A stretch of DNA of 64,000 bases from an uncultured Lachnospiraceae bacterium (GCA_910579505.1 CAJTTZ010000003.1:124001-188000); one strand, 5' to 3'. Shown: positions 17,028 to 25,873, counted from the stretch's first letter. The notes: generated from the sequence alone by a model not told the origin. Numbers and translations: made by a program.

Positions 17028-18011
17028 ATGGGATTTTTAAAAAATCAGTTTTCAAGTGTTATTGAGTGGAACGAGAATGGTGCAGGCGTTTTGTTTTACA
17101 AGTTTCAGAATCAGGAGATCAAAAAAGGTTCCCGCCTGATTATCCGTCCGGGGCAGGATGCGATTTTCCTCTATAACGGCAGGGTGGAAGGTATTTTCGT
17201 GGAGGATGGCGATTACGATATCGAGTCCGATATCATCCCCTTCCTCACCACATTAAAGAGTTTTAAATTCGGTTTCAGCACGCCGCTTCGCGCGGAGGTG
17301 CTCTTCATCAACACGAAGGAACTTATGGTGAAATGGGGCACGAAAAACGCAATCAATCTGCCCGCGCCCGGGCTTCCCGGCGGTATGCCGATCCGCGCTT
17401 TCGGCGCGTTCAACTGTCGTGTGGCGGCGCATGACGTGCTGATTGAAAAGCTTGCCGGCATCCGACAGACTTATACCGTGGGAGATGTGAAGGAGCGCAT
17501 CATTGCGAGCCTCGACCAGCTTCTTATGAGCTGGATCAGCAAAGAGGGCAGGGATATGTTCAACCTGCAGGCGGATGCGAGAAATATCGCCAAGGGCATT
17601 GAGGGTGAGCTGGATGCGGACATGAGGACGCTGGGCATCGCGATTTCAGGCTTTACGATTGAGAGCTTCTCCTACCCGGAAGAGATTCGGAAGATGCAGG
17701 AGAAGGCAGCGGCGCAGTCCATGGTGGGCGATATGAACAAGTATACCCAGATCGCGGCGGCGGATTCCATGGGCAAAGGCGGCGGCAGCGGCGCAGGCAT
17801 GGCTTCTGATATGGTCGGCCTGCAGATGGGTATGGCAATCGGACAGCAGATGGTGAGCCAGATGAATCTAAACGGCGGGGCGAGTGGGGCTCCACAGGCG
17901 CAGGGGCAGCCCGCATCGCAGGGCGGACAGGGACCGAAATTCTGCCCGAACTGCGGCACACCGACTACAGGAACCAAATTCTGCGGCAACTGTGGTAACC
18001 AATTATACTAG
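17028..18011 (+). CDS. SPFH-domain protein with C-terminal zinc ribbon
   Basis: 327 residues from the ATG at 17028, which follows CGGAGGG. The first 220 residues fit the SPFH/virion-core family (YdjI-like): VIEWNENGAGVLFYKFQNQEI, LIIRPGQDAIFLYNGRVEGIF, then a helical SPFH stem LDADMRTLGIAISGFTIESF. A Gly/Ala/Met/Gln-rich linker (about 245-300) leads to a C-terminal zinc ribbon with FCPNCGTPTTGTKFCGNCGN. SPFH proteins form membrane-linked oligomers; the role of this subfamily is unknown. Its stop is immediately followed by copy B of the structured element. Confidence 0.85.
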   Translation: MGFLKNQFSSVIEWNENGAGVLFYKFQNQEIKKGSRLIIRPGQDAIFLYNGRVEGIFVEDGDYDIESDIIPFLTTLKSFKFGFSTPLRAEVLFINTKELMVKWGTKNAINLPAPGLPGGMPIRAFGAFNCRVAAHDVLIEKLAGIRQTYTVGDVKERIIASLDQLLMSWISKEGRDMFNLQADARNIAKGIEGELDADMRTLGIAISGFTIESFSYPEEIRKMQEKAAAQSMVGDMNKYTQIAAADSMGKGGGSGAGMASDMVGLQMGMAIGQQMVSQMNLNGGASGAPQAQGQPASQGGQGPKFCPNCGTPTTGTKFCGNCGNQLY

Positions 18012-18106
18012 TGTGAGAAGAACTTCTAATCACTTGCAGCAGGGGCTGCTTCGCGGAAAAGTTCTAAGTCTCACACAGGAGAATGCGAAAAAACGGCACT
18101 CTCCGC
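18011..18106 (+). repeat. Structured intergenic element, copy B
   Basis: Perfect 8-bp outer stem GTGTGAGA (18011-18018) with TCTCACAC (18069-18076); inner AGAACTT (18019-18025) with AAGTTCT (18059-18065); AGCAG/CTGCT in between; terminal hairpin GGAGAATGC/GCACTCTCC (18078-18104, one mismatch). Same layout as copies at 4106 and 24688. It lies between the SPFH gene stop and pcrA. Confidence 0.75.
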
Positions 18107-18128
18107 ACAGTTTTGAGGATGAGTTAAG

Positions 18129-20495
18129 ATGAGCATATACGATACTTTGAATGAGAGACAGAGACAGGCCGTCATGCAGACTGACGGCCCTGTCCTGATT
18201 TTGGCGGGCGCGGGTTCCGGCAAGACGAGAGTCTTAACGCATAGGGTGGCATACCTGATTGACAGGGCGGGTGTGGCGCCCTATCATATTTTGGCGATCA
18301 CGTTCACCAACAAGGCCGCGGGAGAGATGCGGGAGCGTGTGGACAAGATCGTGGGCTTCGGTGCGGAACAGATCTGGGTTTCCACTTTTCACTCTACCTG
18401 TGTGCGGATCCTGCGCCGCTATATAGACCGTCTCGGATACGACAATCATTTTACGATTTACGATACAGACGACCAGAAGGGTATTATGAAGGAAGTCTGC
18501 AAGAAACTGCAGATCGACACGAAGATGCTCAAGGAACGCACGATTATGAGCGCGATCTCCTCCGCGAAGGACGAGCTGATCGACCCGCAGGAGTACGAGA
18601 TGCAGAACGGTTTCGACTATAACGGCGGAAAGATTGCCAAGGCATACCGGGAGTATCAGGCGACTTTAAAGAAAAATAACGCGCTGGACTTTGATGATCT
18701 CATTATGAAGACGGTGGAACTTTTCAAGGCAGATGCCGAGGTGCTTGCCTCCTATCAGGACAGGTTCCGTTACATCATGGTGGACGAGTACCAGGACACC
18801 AACACGGCGCAGTTTGAACTGATCAGACTGCTTTCGTCCGGGCATCGGAATCTGTGCGTGGTGGGCGACGACGACCAGTCGATCTATAAGTTCAGGGGGG
18901 CGAATATCCGCAATATTCTCGATTTCGAGAAAGTTTACCCGGACGCCTGTGTGATCAAGCTGGAGCAGAATTACCGCTCGACCCAGACTGTATTGGATGC
19001 TGCAAACGCGGTGATCAAAAACAACGTGGGGCGCAAGGACAAGGCGCTCTGGACAGATAAGGCGGAAGGGGCGCGCATCGGCTTTAAACAGTTCGACACG
19101 GCGTATGAGGAGGCGGAATATATCGCCGGGGACGTGGCGAGAAAGAAAAGAAGAGGCGCGGTCTCCTACGGGGAATGCGCCGTGCTCTACCGAACCAACG
19201 CGCAGGCACGCCTTCTGGAAGAGCGGTTTATCATGGAAGGCATTCCCTATGACGTGGTCGGCGGCACAAACTTCTATTCCAGACGGGAGATCAAGGATGT
19301 GCTCGCTTACCTGAAAACCATTGACAACGGCAGGGACGACGTGGCGGTGAAGCGGATCATCAATGTGCCCAGACGAGGCATCGGCGCGGCAACCATTGTG
19401 CGGGTGCAGGAATACGCGGATGAGAGAAATATCAGTTTCTTTGACGCGCTCACAGAGGCGGACCAGATTATGACGATCGGCAGAAGTGCGGGGAAGCTGA
19501 AACCTTTTGTTACCATGATACAGAGTTTCCGCAGCAAGCAGGAGTTTTACAGCCTGGAAGAACTGGTGAAGGATGTGCTTGACCTGACGGGCTATTTGAA
19601 GGAACTGGAGGAGTCCGACGAGGAGGACGCGGCGGACCGCGTGGAGAATATAGAGGAACTGGTCAGCAAAGTGGTTGCCTATGAGCAGGAAAATGACGAG
19701 CCGACTTTGAGTGAGTTTTTGGAAGAAGTGGCGTTAGTGGCGGATATCGACAGGGTGGACGGCGACGGCGACAGAGTGCTGCTGATGACTCTGCACAGCG
19801 CGAAAGGGCTTGAGTTTGCGCATGTCTATCTGGCGGGCATGGAGGACGGCGTATTTCCAAGCTATATGACGATCACCTCGGACGATCCCATGGAGATCGA
19901 GGAGGAGAGACGGCTTGCCTATGTGGGCATCACCAGGGCAAAGGAAGAGCTGACACTCACCTGTGCGAAACAGCGAATGACCAGGGGGGAGACACAGTAC
20001 AATCCAGTCAGCCGTTTTGTGCGGGAAATTCCGCCTCTTCTCTTGGACGGTACGCCCGCGCCGGTTAAGAGGAGAATGGATGAAGTCTATGAGGAGGATT
20101 CGCAGGAGCGCAGCCTTTTACGGACGAAACCTTATGGGACAGGGGCGAAATCTTACGCAGAGCCTGTCAAACCTTATGCTGCTGCGCCGAGCGCGTACAC
20201 GGAGAGGAAGAAGGCTTACGCGGTGCCAAAAAAGCGCGGTGCGGGGAAGACGCCGGTTACGGTGGGCGGCAACCCATTCGGATCGGGCAATGCGCCATCC
20301 GGCGGTGCAGTGGAGCCCGCAGTTCCCGGAAGGATCGGCTACGGGGAAGGCGACAGGGTGCGCCACGCCCGCTATGGGGAGGGCACGGTCCTAAAGATCG
20401 AACCCGGTCCAAGGGACAGCCAGGTGACGGTAGTTTTCGACGAGGCGGGACAGAAGATCATGTACGCGGGATTTGCCAAACTGCAGAAAGTCTGA
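18129..20495 (+). CDS. pcrA: ATP-dependent DNA helicase PcrA/UvrD
   Basis: SF1A 3'-5' helicase for repair and removal of proteins such as RecA from DNA. The 788 residues carry all motifs: Q motif LNERQRQAV, Walker A AGAGSGKTR (about 26-34), Ia ITFTNKAAGEM, II VDEYQDTN, III GDDDQSIYKFRGA, IV EQNYRST, V TLHSAKGLEF and VI YVGITRAKEEL. The C-terminal tail after residue 640 is variable and ends in GYGEGDRVRHARYGEGTVL, the usual Tudor-like PcrA C-terminal segment. The start follows GAGGATGAG. Monocistronic, behind copy B of the structured element. Confidence 0.97.
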   Translation: MSIYDTLNERQRQAVMQTDGPVLILAGAGSGKTRVLTHRVAYLIDRAGVAPYHILAITFTNKAAGEMRERVDKIVGFGAEQIWVSTFHSTCVRILRRYIDRLGYDNHFTIYDTDDQKGIMKEVCKKLQIDTKMLKERTIMSAISSAKDELIDPQEYEMQNGFDYNGGKIAKAYREYQATLKKNNALDFDDLIMKTVELFKADAEVLASYQDRFRYIMVDEYQDTNTAQFELIRLLSSGHRNLCVVGDDDQSIYKFRGANIRNILDFEKVYPDACVIKLEQNYRSTQTVLDAANAVIKNNVGRKDKALWTDKAEGARIGFKQFDTAYEEAEYIAGDVARKKRRGAVSYGECAVLYRTNAQARLLEERFIMEGIPYDVVGGTNFYSRREIKDVLAYLKTIDNGRDDVAVKRIINVPRRGIGAATIVRVQEYADERNISFFDALTEADQIMTIGRSAGKLKPFVTMIQSFRSKQEFYSLEELVKDVLDLTGYLKELEESDEEDAADRVENIEELVSKVVAYEQENDEPTLSEFLEEVALVADIDRVDGDGDRVLLMTLHSAKGLEFAHVYLAGMEDGVFPSYMTITSDDPMEIEEERRLAYVGITRAKEELTLTCAKQRMTRGETQYNPVSRFVREIPPLLLDGTPAPVKRRMDEVYEEDSQERSLLRTKPYGTGAKSYAEPVKPYAAAPSAYTERKKAYAVPKKRGAGKTPVTVGGNPFGSGNAPSGGAVEPAVPGRIGYGEGDRVRHARYGEGTVLKIEPGPRDSQVTVVFDEAGQKIMYAGFAKLQKV

Positions 20496-20618
20496 ATCCG
20501 GCAGTATCAGCCGGAGCGGTTATGAAATGAAATAACAGTTTTTTGTCTGCTGGTATAAAATTTACAGAATTTTCATAAAATAAGATATTCAGATATAGTA
20601 AAATCTGAAAAGACGTGG

Positions 20619-20624
20619 TATACT
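20619..20624 (+). promoter_or_regulatory. Extended -10 promoter element of the small membrane protein gene
   Basis: TATACT preceded by TGG. A perfect inverted repeat, TGAGCCGTGC/GCACGGCTCA, follows at 20639-20658 in the leader; it could be an operator or an RNA hairpin. Confidence 0.45.
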
Positions 20625-20685
20625 ATACGCGATGGCAATGAGCCGTGCGCACGGCTCAGATTTATGGGAAAGAGAGGGCTACAGG

Positions 20686-20961
20686 ATGAGCAAGAAGGAG
20701 ATTTTGAATAAATTGGATGAGATCATGGACAATGCGGGTGTGAATGAACTTTTCGGCAGGAAACATGAGGAAGAGAAGAAAAACAGTATTTTATGGATAT
20801 TTGCCGTGATCGGCGCCATTGCGGCGGTGGCTGCGATTGCGTATGCCGTGTACCGTTACCTGACACCCGATTATCTGGAAGATTTTGAGGACGATTTCGA
20901 CGATGATTTCGATGACGACTTTTTCGAGGATGAGGATGACGAAGAGGAAACGGGTGTATAA
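20686..20961 (+). CDS. Small single-pass membrane protein with acidic tail
   Basis: 91 residues from the ATG at 20686, preceded by AGAGAGGG. The N-terminal 35 residues are soluble and charged (KEILNKLDEIMDNAGVNELFGRK), then one transmembrane helix (ILWIFAVIGAIAAVAAIAYAVYRYL, about 34-58), then a tail of Asp, Glu and Phe (DFEDDFDDDFDDDFFEDEDDEEE). This layout is common in Lachnospiraceae hypothetical proteins; no function is assigned. An intrinsic terminator follows. Confidence 0.75.
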   Translation: MSKKEILNKLDEIMDNAGVNELFGRKHEEEKKNSILWIFAVIGAIAAVAAIAYAVYRYLTPDYLEDFEDDFDDDFDDDFFEDEDDEEETGV

Positions 20962-20985
20962 AATTTTTCGTTAAGAAAACTGTAG

Positions 20986-21021
20986 GACCGGCGGGAGATA
21001 AAAGTTTCCCGGCGGTCTTCT
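20986..21021 (+). terminator. Intrinsic terminator
   Basis: GACCGGCGGGA (20986-20996) pairs with TCCCGGCGGTC (21007-21017, one mismatch), followed by TTCTTG. Confidence 0.65.
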
Positions 21022-21047
21022 TGCGCGTATAAGCAGAGTCAGAAAGC
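21021..21047 (+). repeat. Repeated leader motif, copy 2
   Basis: TTGCGCGTATAAGCAGAGTC and the following bases match 14395-14421 closely. Directly after a terminator and 20 nt before the start of the methyltransferase gene. Confidence 0.55.
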
Positions 21048-21066
21048 GGCAGAGACGGGGAGAAAT

Positions 21067-22581
21067 ATGAAAAAAGGACAGATTATAGAGGGCATAGTAG
21101 AGCGCATGGATTTTCCGAATAAGGGGATCGTAGTCTGCAAGGAGGGCGTCTGCACGGTGAAAAACGCCCTGCCGGGGCAGAAGGTGCGGGCAGCCGTCAA
21201 CAAGGCGAGAAACGGGAGATATGAGGGGAGGCTTCTGGAAGTGACAGAGCCTTCACCTTTGGAGACAGAAAGCCCCTGTCCCCATTTTGGGAGCTGCGGC
21301 GGCTGTACATATCTGTCCTTTCCATACAGGGAAAGCTTGAAGATCAAGGAAGGGCAGGTGCGGCGCCTGCTTGCGCCTGTACTGGAAAGACAGGACAGGG
21401 AATGCCTGTTTGAGCCGGCAAAGGCGTCGCCGGCAATATTTGGCTATCGGAATAAGATGGAGTTTACTTTCGGGGATGAGGTGAAGGACGGACCTCTCTC
21501 TCTCGGGATGCATAAGAGGGGGAGCTTTTATGATATTGTGTCCGTGACGGAATGCCAGATTGTGGAGGAGGACTACCGAAAAATACTGCGCTGCGTTGGG
21601 GACTACTTTGAAAAACTGCGGCAGCAGGGCGTGGACGTGTCCTTCTACCACAGACTGCGGCATACGGGGTATCTGCGCCACCTTGTGGTGCGCAGGGCTG
21701 CGCGGACAGGGGAGATTTTGGCGGCGCTGGTGACCACGTCACAGAAGCCCGGGCGGACTGAGGCGGAAAGGCCGGGTGCGCTGGCAGGGATGCAGGAGAC
21801 AGAGCGTGAGATCCTTGCCGGACTTACCGAGAGATTGCTTGCACTGCCCCTCGATGGTGAGATTGTGGGTATTCTGCATGTGAGAAATGATTCCGCGGCG
21901 GATGTGGTGCAGAGTGATGAGACTACAGTTCTGTATGGCCGGGACTATTTTTACGAGGAACTTCTGGGGCTTCGTTTTAAAATTTCGTTGTTCTCCTTTT
22001 TCCAGACAAACAGTCTCGGGGCGGAACTGCTCTACAGCACGGCGAGGGAATATATATCGGGCTATATATCTCCGACGGCAAAAGTGGCAGCTGGGACTGG
22101 AGAGACGCCGTCAGATGAAACAGTGGCGGGACAGCTGCCGGGCAAGGTTGTGTACGACCTCTACAGCGGCACGGGCACGATTGCCCAGCTTATGGCGCCC
22201 GTGGCAAAGAAAGTGATCGGCGTGGAGATCGTGGAGGAAGCCGTGGAGGCGGCGAGGAAGAATGCGGAACTAAATGGTTTACATAATTGTGAATTTATTG
22301 CAGGGGATGTGCTGAAAGTGCTGGACGGGATCGCGGAGAAGCCGGATGTGATTATTCTGGACCCGCCCCGGGACGGCGTGCACCCGAAGGCGCTTGCAAA
22401 GATTATAGATTACGGGGTGGAGCATATTCTGTATATTTCATGCAAGGCGAGCAGCCTGGCGCGGGATTTGGAGGTTTTCCTGGCGAGGGGGTATGAGGCG
22501 GAAAGGTGTGTGGCGATTGACCAGTTCCCGTGGACGGCGGGGGTTGAGGTGGTGTGCCTGCTGGCCAGAAAAGATGCGTAA
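21067..22581 (+). CDS. 23S rRNA (uracil-C5)-methyltransferase, RlmD/RumA type
   Basis: 504 residues. Domains in order: N-terminal TRAM-like OB fold (KGQIIEGIVERMDFPNKGIV, about 1-60); an iron-sulfur motif with Cys in SPCPHFGSCGGCTY; and a Rossmann methyltransferase core with YDLYSGTGTIAQL (SAM), VEAARKNAELNG, ILDPPRDGVHPKAL and the nucleophile Cys in ILYISCKASSLARDL. The family methylates a specific uridine of 23S rRNA (or tRNA) with SAM. An extra stretch of about 25 residues precedes the SAM motif (about 345-370: ISPTAKVAAGTGETPSDETV). Which uridine is modified cannot be read from the sequence. Confidence 0.9.
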   Translation: MKKGQIIEGIVERMDFPNKGIVVCKEGVCTVKNALPGQKVRAAVNKARNGRYEGRLLEVTEPSPLETESPCPHFGSCGGCTYLSFPYRESLKIKEGQVRRLLAPVLERQDRECLFEPAKASPAIFGYRNKMEFTFGDEVKDGPLSLGMHKRGSFYDIVSVTECQIVEEDYRKILRCVGDYFEKLRQQGVDVSFYHRLRHTGYLRHLVVRRAARTGEILAALVTTSQKPGRTEAERPGALAGMQETEREILAGLTERLLALPLDGEIVGILHVRNDSAADVVQSDETTVLYGRDYFYEELLGLRFKISLFSFFQTNSLGAELLYSTAREYISGYISPTAKVAAGTGETPSDETVAGQLPGKVVYDLYSGTGTIAQLMAPVAKKVIGVEIVEEAVEAARKNAELNGLHNCEFIAGDVLKVLDGIAEKPDVIILDPPRDGVHPKALAKIIDYGVEHILYISCKASSLARDLEVFLARGYEAERCVAIDQFPWTAGVEVVCLLARKDA

Positions 22582-22708
22582 TGACATATGCGGATGGATA
22601 TCATAAGATGCCGAAAAGCGCCGGAAAGGGTAGAAAATAAAAAGGGAATTGCAACCCGCCCCAATATACAGTAAGATAAAAGGAACAGGACGCTGGGAGG
22701 AAACAGCA

Positions 22709-23263
22709 GTGTTAAATATTCTATGGCGTTCCCCGGCACGGCAAAAACCTCCGGGTAGAGCAGCTGGGATAAGTTATGGTCCCGGAAAACGGGATGCGCT
22801 TACGGGCGCGGTGAACAAAAATACTTTTCAGAAAATGGTGGAGAGTGCACTGGCAGGCGAGCATACGCAAGGCTGCCTTCTTTTGGTGGACGTGGATCAT
22901 ATGCAGGAAGTCAACGATAACTATGGCAGGGAGACGGGAGACCGGGTTCTGCAGGCTGTATATGCCACGCTGCGGGAGCATTTCAGGGCTGAGGACGGCA
23001 TCGGAAGGCTTTCTGAGGACACTTTCGGTATTTGGATCGAAGGTATTGGCGCCGACCAGGTGAGAGGCATCCGCAGGAGAATTGCCATAGTGAACGACAG
23101 GCTGCTGCACGGGGACCGGGAGATGCCCAACGTTACGCTGAGTGCGGGAGCGGCTTTGGGGGAATCCGGCGAAAGCTTTAAGGAGATGTACCAGCAGGCG
23201 CAGAAGGTGTTGACCCGGGTTAAGGAGGGCGGCCGCTGCGGCTGTGAAATATATACAACATAG
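22709..23263 (+). CDS. Degenerate GGDEF-domain protein
   Basis: 184 residues. The fold signature of a diguanylate cyclase domain is present: RDALTGAVNKNTFQKMV, the metal-binding region LLLVDVDHMQEVNDNYGRETGDRVLQAV, and NVTLSAGAALGESGESFKEM with YQQAQKVL. The GGDEF loop itself is replaced by RLSEDTF, so catalysis of c-di-GMP synthesis is unlikely; it may bind nucleotide or serve as a regulatory domain. The GTG start at 22709 has GGGAGG at proper spacing. It ends 17 nt before the PurF-like gene, implying co-transcription. Confidence 0.78.
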   Translation: MLNILWRSPARQKPPGRAAGISYGPGKRDALTGAVNKNTFQKMVESALAGEHTQGCLLLVDVDHMQEVNDNYGRETGDRVLQAVYATLREHFRAEDGIGRLSEDTFGIWIEGIGADQVRGIRRRIAIVNDRLLHGDREMPNVTLSAGAALGESGESFKEMYQQAQKVLTRVKEGGRCGCEIYTT

Positions 23264-23280
23264 GAAAACGGGAGGAATGT

Positions 23281-24693
23281 ATGGGCGGCTTTTTTGGAGT
23301 GGCATCGAAGGAAAATTGTATATTTGATTTGTTTTTTGGGACGGACTACCATTCCCATCTGGGAACCAGACGGGCAGGCATGGCGCTTTATGACGGGGAG
23401 GCGGGATTTAACCGTGCGATTCACAACATAGAGAACACGCCGTTCCGTACCAAATTTGATAAGGATGTAAACAAGATGTACGGAACGCTTGGAATCGGCT
23501 GTATCTCGGATTTTGAGCCGCAGCCCCTGATTATCCGTTCCCATCACGGCACCTATGCGATCACAACGGTAGGCAGGATCAATAACAAAGACGAGATTGT
23601 GGCTGAAATCTTCCAGCATGGCAAAGGCCATTTTCTGGAAATGAGCGGCGGAGATATCAATGCCACGGAGCTGGTGGCGGCGGTCATTAACCAGCGGGAC
23701 AATCTGATCGAGGGTATCCAGTACGCACAGGAGCTGATCGACGGCTCCATGACCATACTGATTATGACGCCGAAGGGTATTTATGCGGCGCGGGACCGAA
23801 TGGGGCGCACGCCTGTCACGATTGGAAAGAAAGACGATGCCTGCTGTGTGTCCTTTGAGAGTTTTGCCTATCTGAATCTCGGTTATGTGCCGGAGCGTGA
23901 ACTCGGTCCCGGAGAGATTGTAATTGTGACGGCGGAAGGTGTGCAGACCCTTGCCGCGCCGGGGAAAGATATGAAAATCTGCACGTTTTTGTGGATTTAT
24001 TATGGCTATCCTTCCTCGTCCTATGAGGGAATCAGTGTGGAGGAGATGCGTTATAACTGTGGGGCAATGCTAGCCCGGCGCGATGACGTAAAGCCGGATA
24101 TCGTAGCGGGTGTGCCGGATTCCGGGACAGCACACGCCATCGGTTATGCCAATGAGTCGGGGATTCCTTTTTCCAGACCGTTTATCAAATATACGCCTAC
24201 GTGGCCGCGCTCCTTTATGCCTACGATCCAGAGTAAGAGGAACCTGATCGCGAAGATGAAACTGATCCCGGTACACGACCTGATTAAGGACAGGAGCCTT
24301 CTTCTGATCGACGATTCCATTGTGCGGGGCACGCAGCTTCGGGAGACGACGGAGTTTCTTTACCAGAGCGGCGCGAAGGAGGTACATATCAGGCCTGCCT
24401 GCCCGCCCCTGCTTTACGGCTGTAGATACTTGAATTTTTCCCGGTCCACTTCGGAGTTGGAACTGATCGCGAGACGGGTGATTCAGGAGCTGGAGGGAGA
24501 AAACAAATACCCGAATCTGTCGGTCTATGCGGATCCCGACAGCGCGGAGTACGGGCGGATGCTGGAAGGAATCCGGGAGAAACTGAATTTCACCACACTG
24601 CGGTATCACCGTCTGGATGATATGATCGCTTCCGTCGGCATGGATAAGAGCAAGCTGTGCACCTATTGCTGGGACGGACGTACGACAATGTGA
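23281..24693 (+). CDS. Amidophosphoribosyltransferase-like protein lacking the glutaminase cysteine
   Basis: 470 residues. PurF normally converts PRPP and glutamine to phosphoribosylamine and begins MCG, with Cys2 as glutaminase nucleophile. This protein begins MGGFFGVASKENC, so the nucleophile is Gly, and the usual HNGN loop reads AITTVGRINNKDE. The phosphoribosyltransferase half is intact: VAGVPDSGTAHAIGYANESGIP and the PRPP motif LLLIDDSIVRGTQLRE, and a C-terminal CTYCWDG. It may use ammonia directly, or act as a regulatory or salvage paralogue; a canonical purF would then exist elsewhere in the genome. The TGA stop lies in the first stem of the structured element copy C. Confidence 0.82.
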   Translation: MGGFFGVASKENCIFDLFFGTDYHSHLGTRRAGMALYDGEAGFNRAIHNIENTPFRTKFDKDVNKMYGTLGIGCISDFEPQPLIIRSHHGTYAITTVGRINNKDEIVAEIFQHGKGHFLEMSGGDINATELVAAVINQRDNLIEGIQYAQELIDGSMTILIMTPKGIYAARDRMGRTPVTIGKKDDACCVSFESFAYLNLGYVPERELGPGEIVIVTAEGVQTLAAPGKDMKICTFLWIYYGYPSSSYEGISVEEMRYNCGAMLARRDDVKPDIVAGVPDSGTAHAIGYANESGIPFSRPFIKYTPTWPRSFMPTIQSKRNLIAKMKLIPVHDLIKDRSLLLIDDSIVRGTQLRETTEFLYQSGAKEVHIRPACPPLLYGCRYLNFSRSTSELELIARRVIQELEGENKYPNLSVYADPDSAEYGRMLEGIREKLNFTTLRYHRLDDMIASVGMDKSKLCTYCWDGRTTM

Positions 24694-24802
24694 GAAGACT
24701 TCCAAAGCTTAGCGGCGGAGGCTGTATCGCAAAGACAGCTATGCTGACTTGGAAATTCTGAGGCTCGCATGGGAGAATGCCCCAATATGGGCATTCTCTG
24801 CG
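24688..24802 (+). repeat. Structured intergenic element, copy C
   Basis: Outer stem ATGTGAG (24688-24694) with CTCGCAT (24764-24770, one G-U pair); inner TTCCAA with TTGGAA; terminal hairpin GAGAATGCCC/GGGCATTCTC (24773-24798). The upstream gene stop lies in the outer stem, as in copy A. The middle part is longer and more diverged than in the other copies. Confidence 0.7.
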
Positions 24803-24823
24803 TTTGCGAAAGGAGCATTCATC

Positions 24824-25807
24824 ATGATATTCAAATGTAGAAACTGTGGCGGCAATACGGTGTATTCCCCGGAAAAGAAAAAAATGTACTGTCCTCACTG
24901 TGAGAGCACGGACAGTGAGGAAAAGGTGGCGGACAGTTCCCTTGAGCAGTGTGTGAACTGCGGCGCGCCAATACAGATCACACAATACACTTCGGCGTGC
25001 AGATGTGAGCACTGCGGCACTTACCTGATACTTAACGAGCGGGTGGAAAATGCTTTCGAGCCGCGGCTGGTTCTGCCCTTCTGCATAGGAAAAGAGATGG
25101 CGGTGGCAGCCATGGAGCATGAGTTCTCCAGAAGGCTGTTTGCGCCCGCGGATTTTCTGTCCGCGAAGAGTCTTGAGAAAATGGAAGGCATTTACGTGCC
25201 TTTCTGGCTCTATGACTATGACGCGTTCTATGATTTTGCTGGGGAGGGCACCCGTATCAGGACGTGGCGCAGCGGGGATACGGAGTATACGGAAACTTCC
25301 TATTTCGAAGTGATCCGGCAGATGGACGCTGACTTTGAAAGGATTCCGGTGGACGCTTCCATTGCTATGGATGATCGTATTATGGACTTGATGGAGCCCT
25401 ATGATTACAGGGCGCTTGCGGATTTTGAACCACAGTATATGTCCGGCTTTTTTGGGGAGGTCTATAACCAGCCGGCGCAGCAGTTGGAGGAAAGGGCGCA
25501 GGCAAAGGCAAGGCAGGCGTCTGAAGAGATGCTGCAGGCTTCCCTGACAGGGTATGCCGCGGTACGCCCTTATCGGAAGAACCTGAAATTGGACAAAGAG
25601 GGCTTTTGCTATGCGCTTATGCCTGTCTGGCAGTATGTTTACCGCTATAAGAACCAGTCTTATCTGTACCATGTGAACGGGCAGACGGGGAAGGTGATCG
25701 GTGTAACGCCTGTCTCCCGTGGAAAGGTGCTGGCCTACAGCGCATCGGTATTTGCGGCGGTGACGGCGCTGTGTTATATGGCTGTTCATGTGCTGGAGAT
25801 TTTATAA
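24824..25807 (+). CDS. Zinc-ribbon protein with a C-terminal membrane segment
   Basis: 327 residues from the ATG at 24824, preceded by AAAGGAG. The N-terminus has tandem zinc ribbons: CRNCGGNTVYSPEKKKMYCPHC and CVNCGAPIQITQYTSACRCEHCG. The middle is a charged, aromatic-rich domain without a recognised family (GIYVPFWLYDYDAFYDF; YRYKNQSYLYHVNGQTGKVIG). A hydrophobic helix near the C-terminus (about 300-320: LAYSASVFAAVTALCYMAVHVL) could anchor it in the membrane. TFIIB-type zinc ribbon proteins of this length are common in Lachnospiraceae; function unknown. Confidence 0.72.
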   Translation: MIFKCRNCGGNTVYSPEKKKMYCPHCESTDSEEKVADSSLEQCVNCGAPIQITQYTSACRCEHCGTYLILNERVENAFEPRLVLPFCIGKEMAVAAMEHEFSRRLFAPADFLSAKSLEKMEGIYVPFWLYDYDAFYDFAGEGTRIRTWRSGDTEYTETSYFEVIRQMDADFERIPVDASIAMDDRIMDLMEPYDYRALADFEPQYMSGFFGEVYNQPAQQLEERAQAKARQASEEMLQASLTGYAAVRPYRKNLKLDKEGFCYALMPVWQYVYRYKNQSYLYHVNGQTGKVIGVTPVSRGKVLAYSASVFAAVTALCYMAVHVLEIL

Positions 25808-25873
25808 ATTTCTGTACTGGTCGGAAAAGTACCGGCTCCGGCTTATTCGGACCGGCGGGAAAGGACGGGAACG

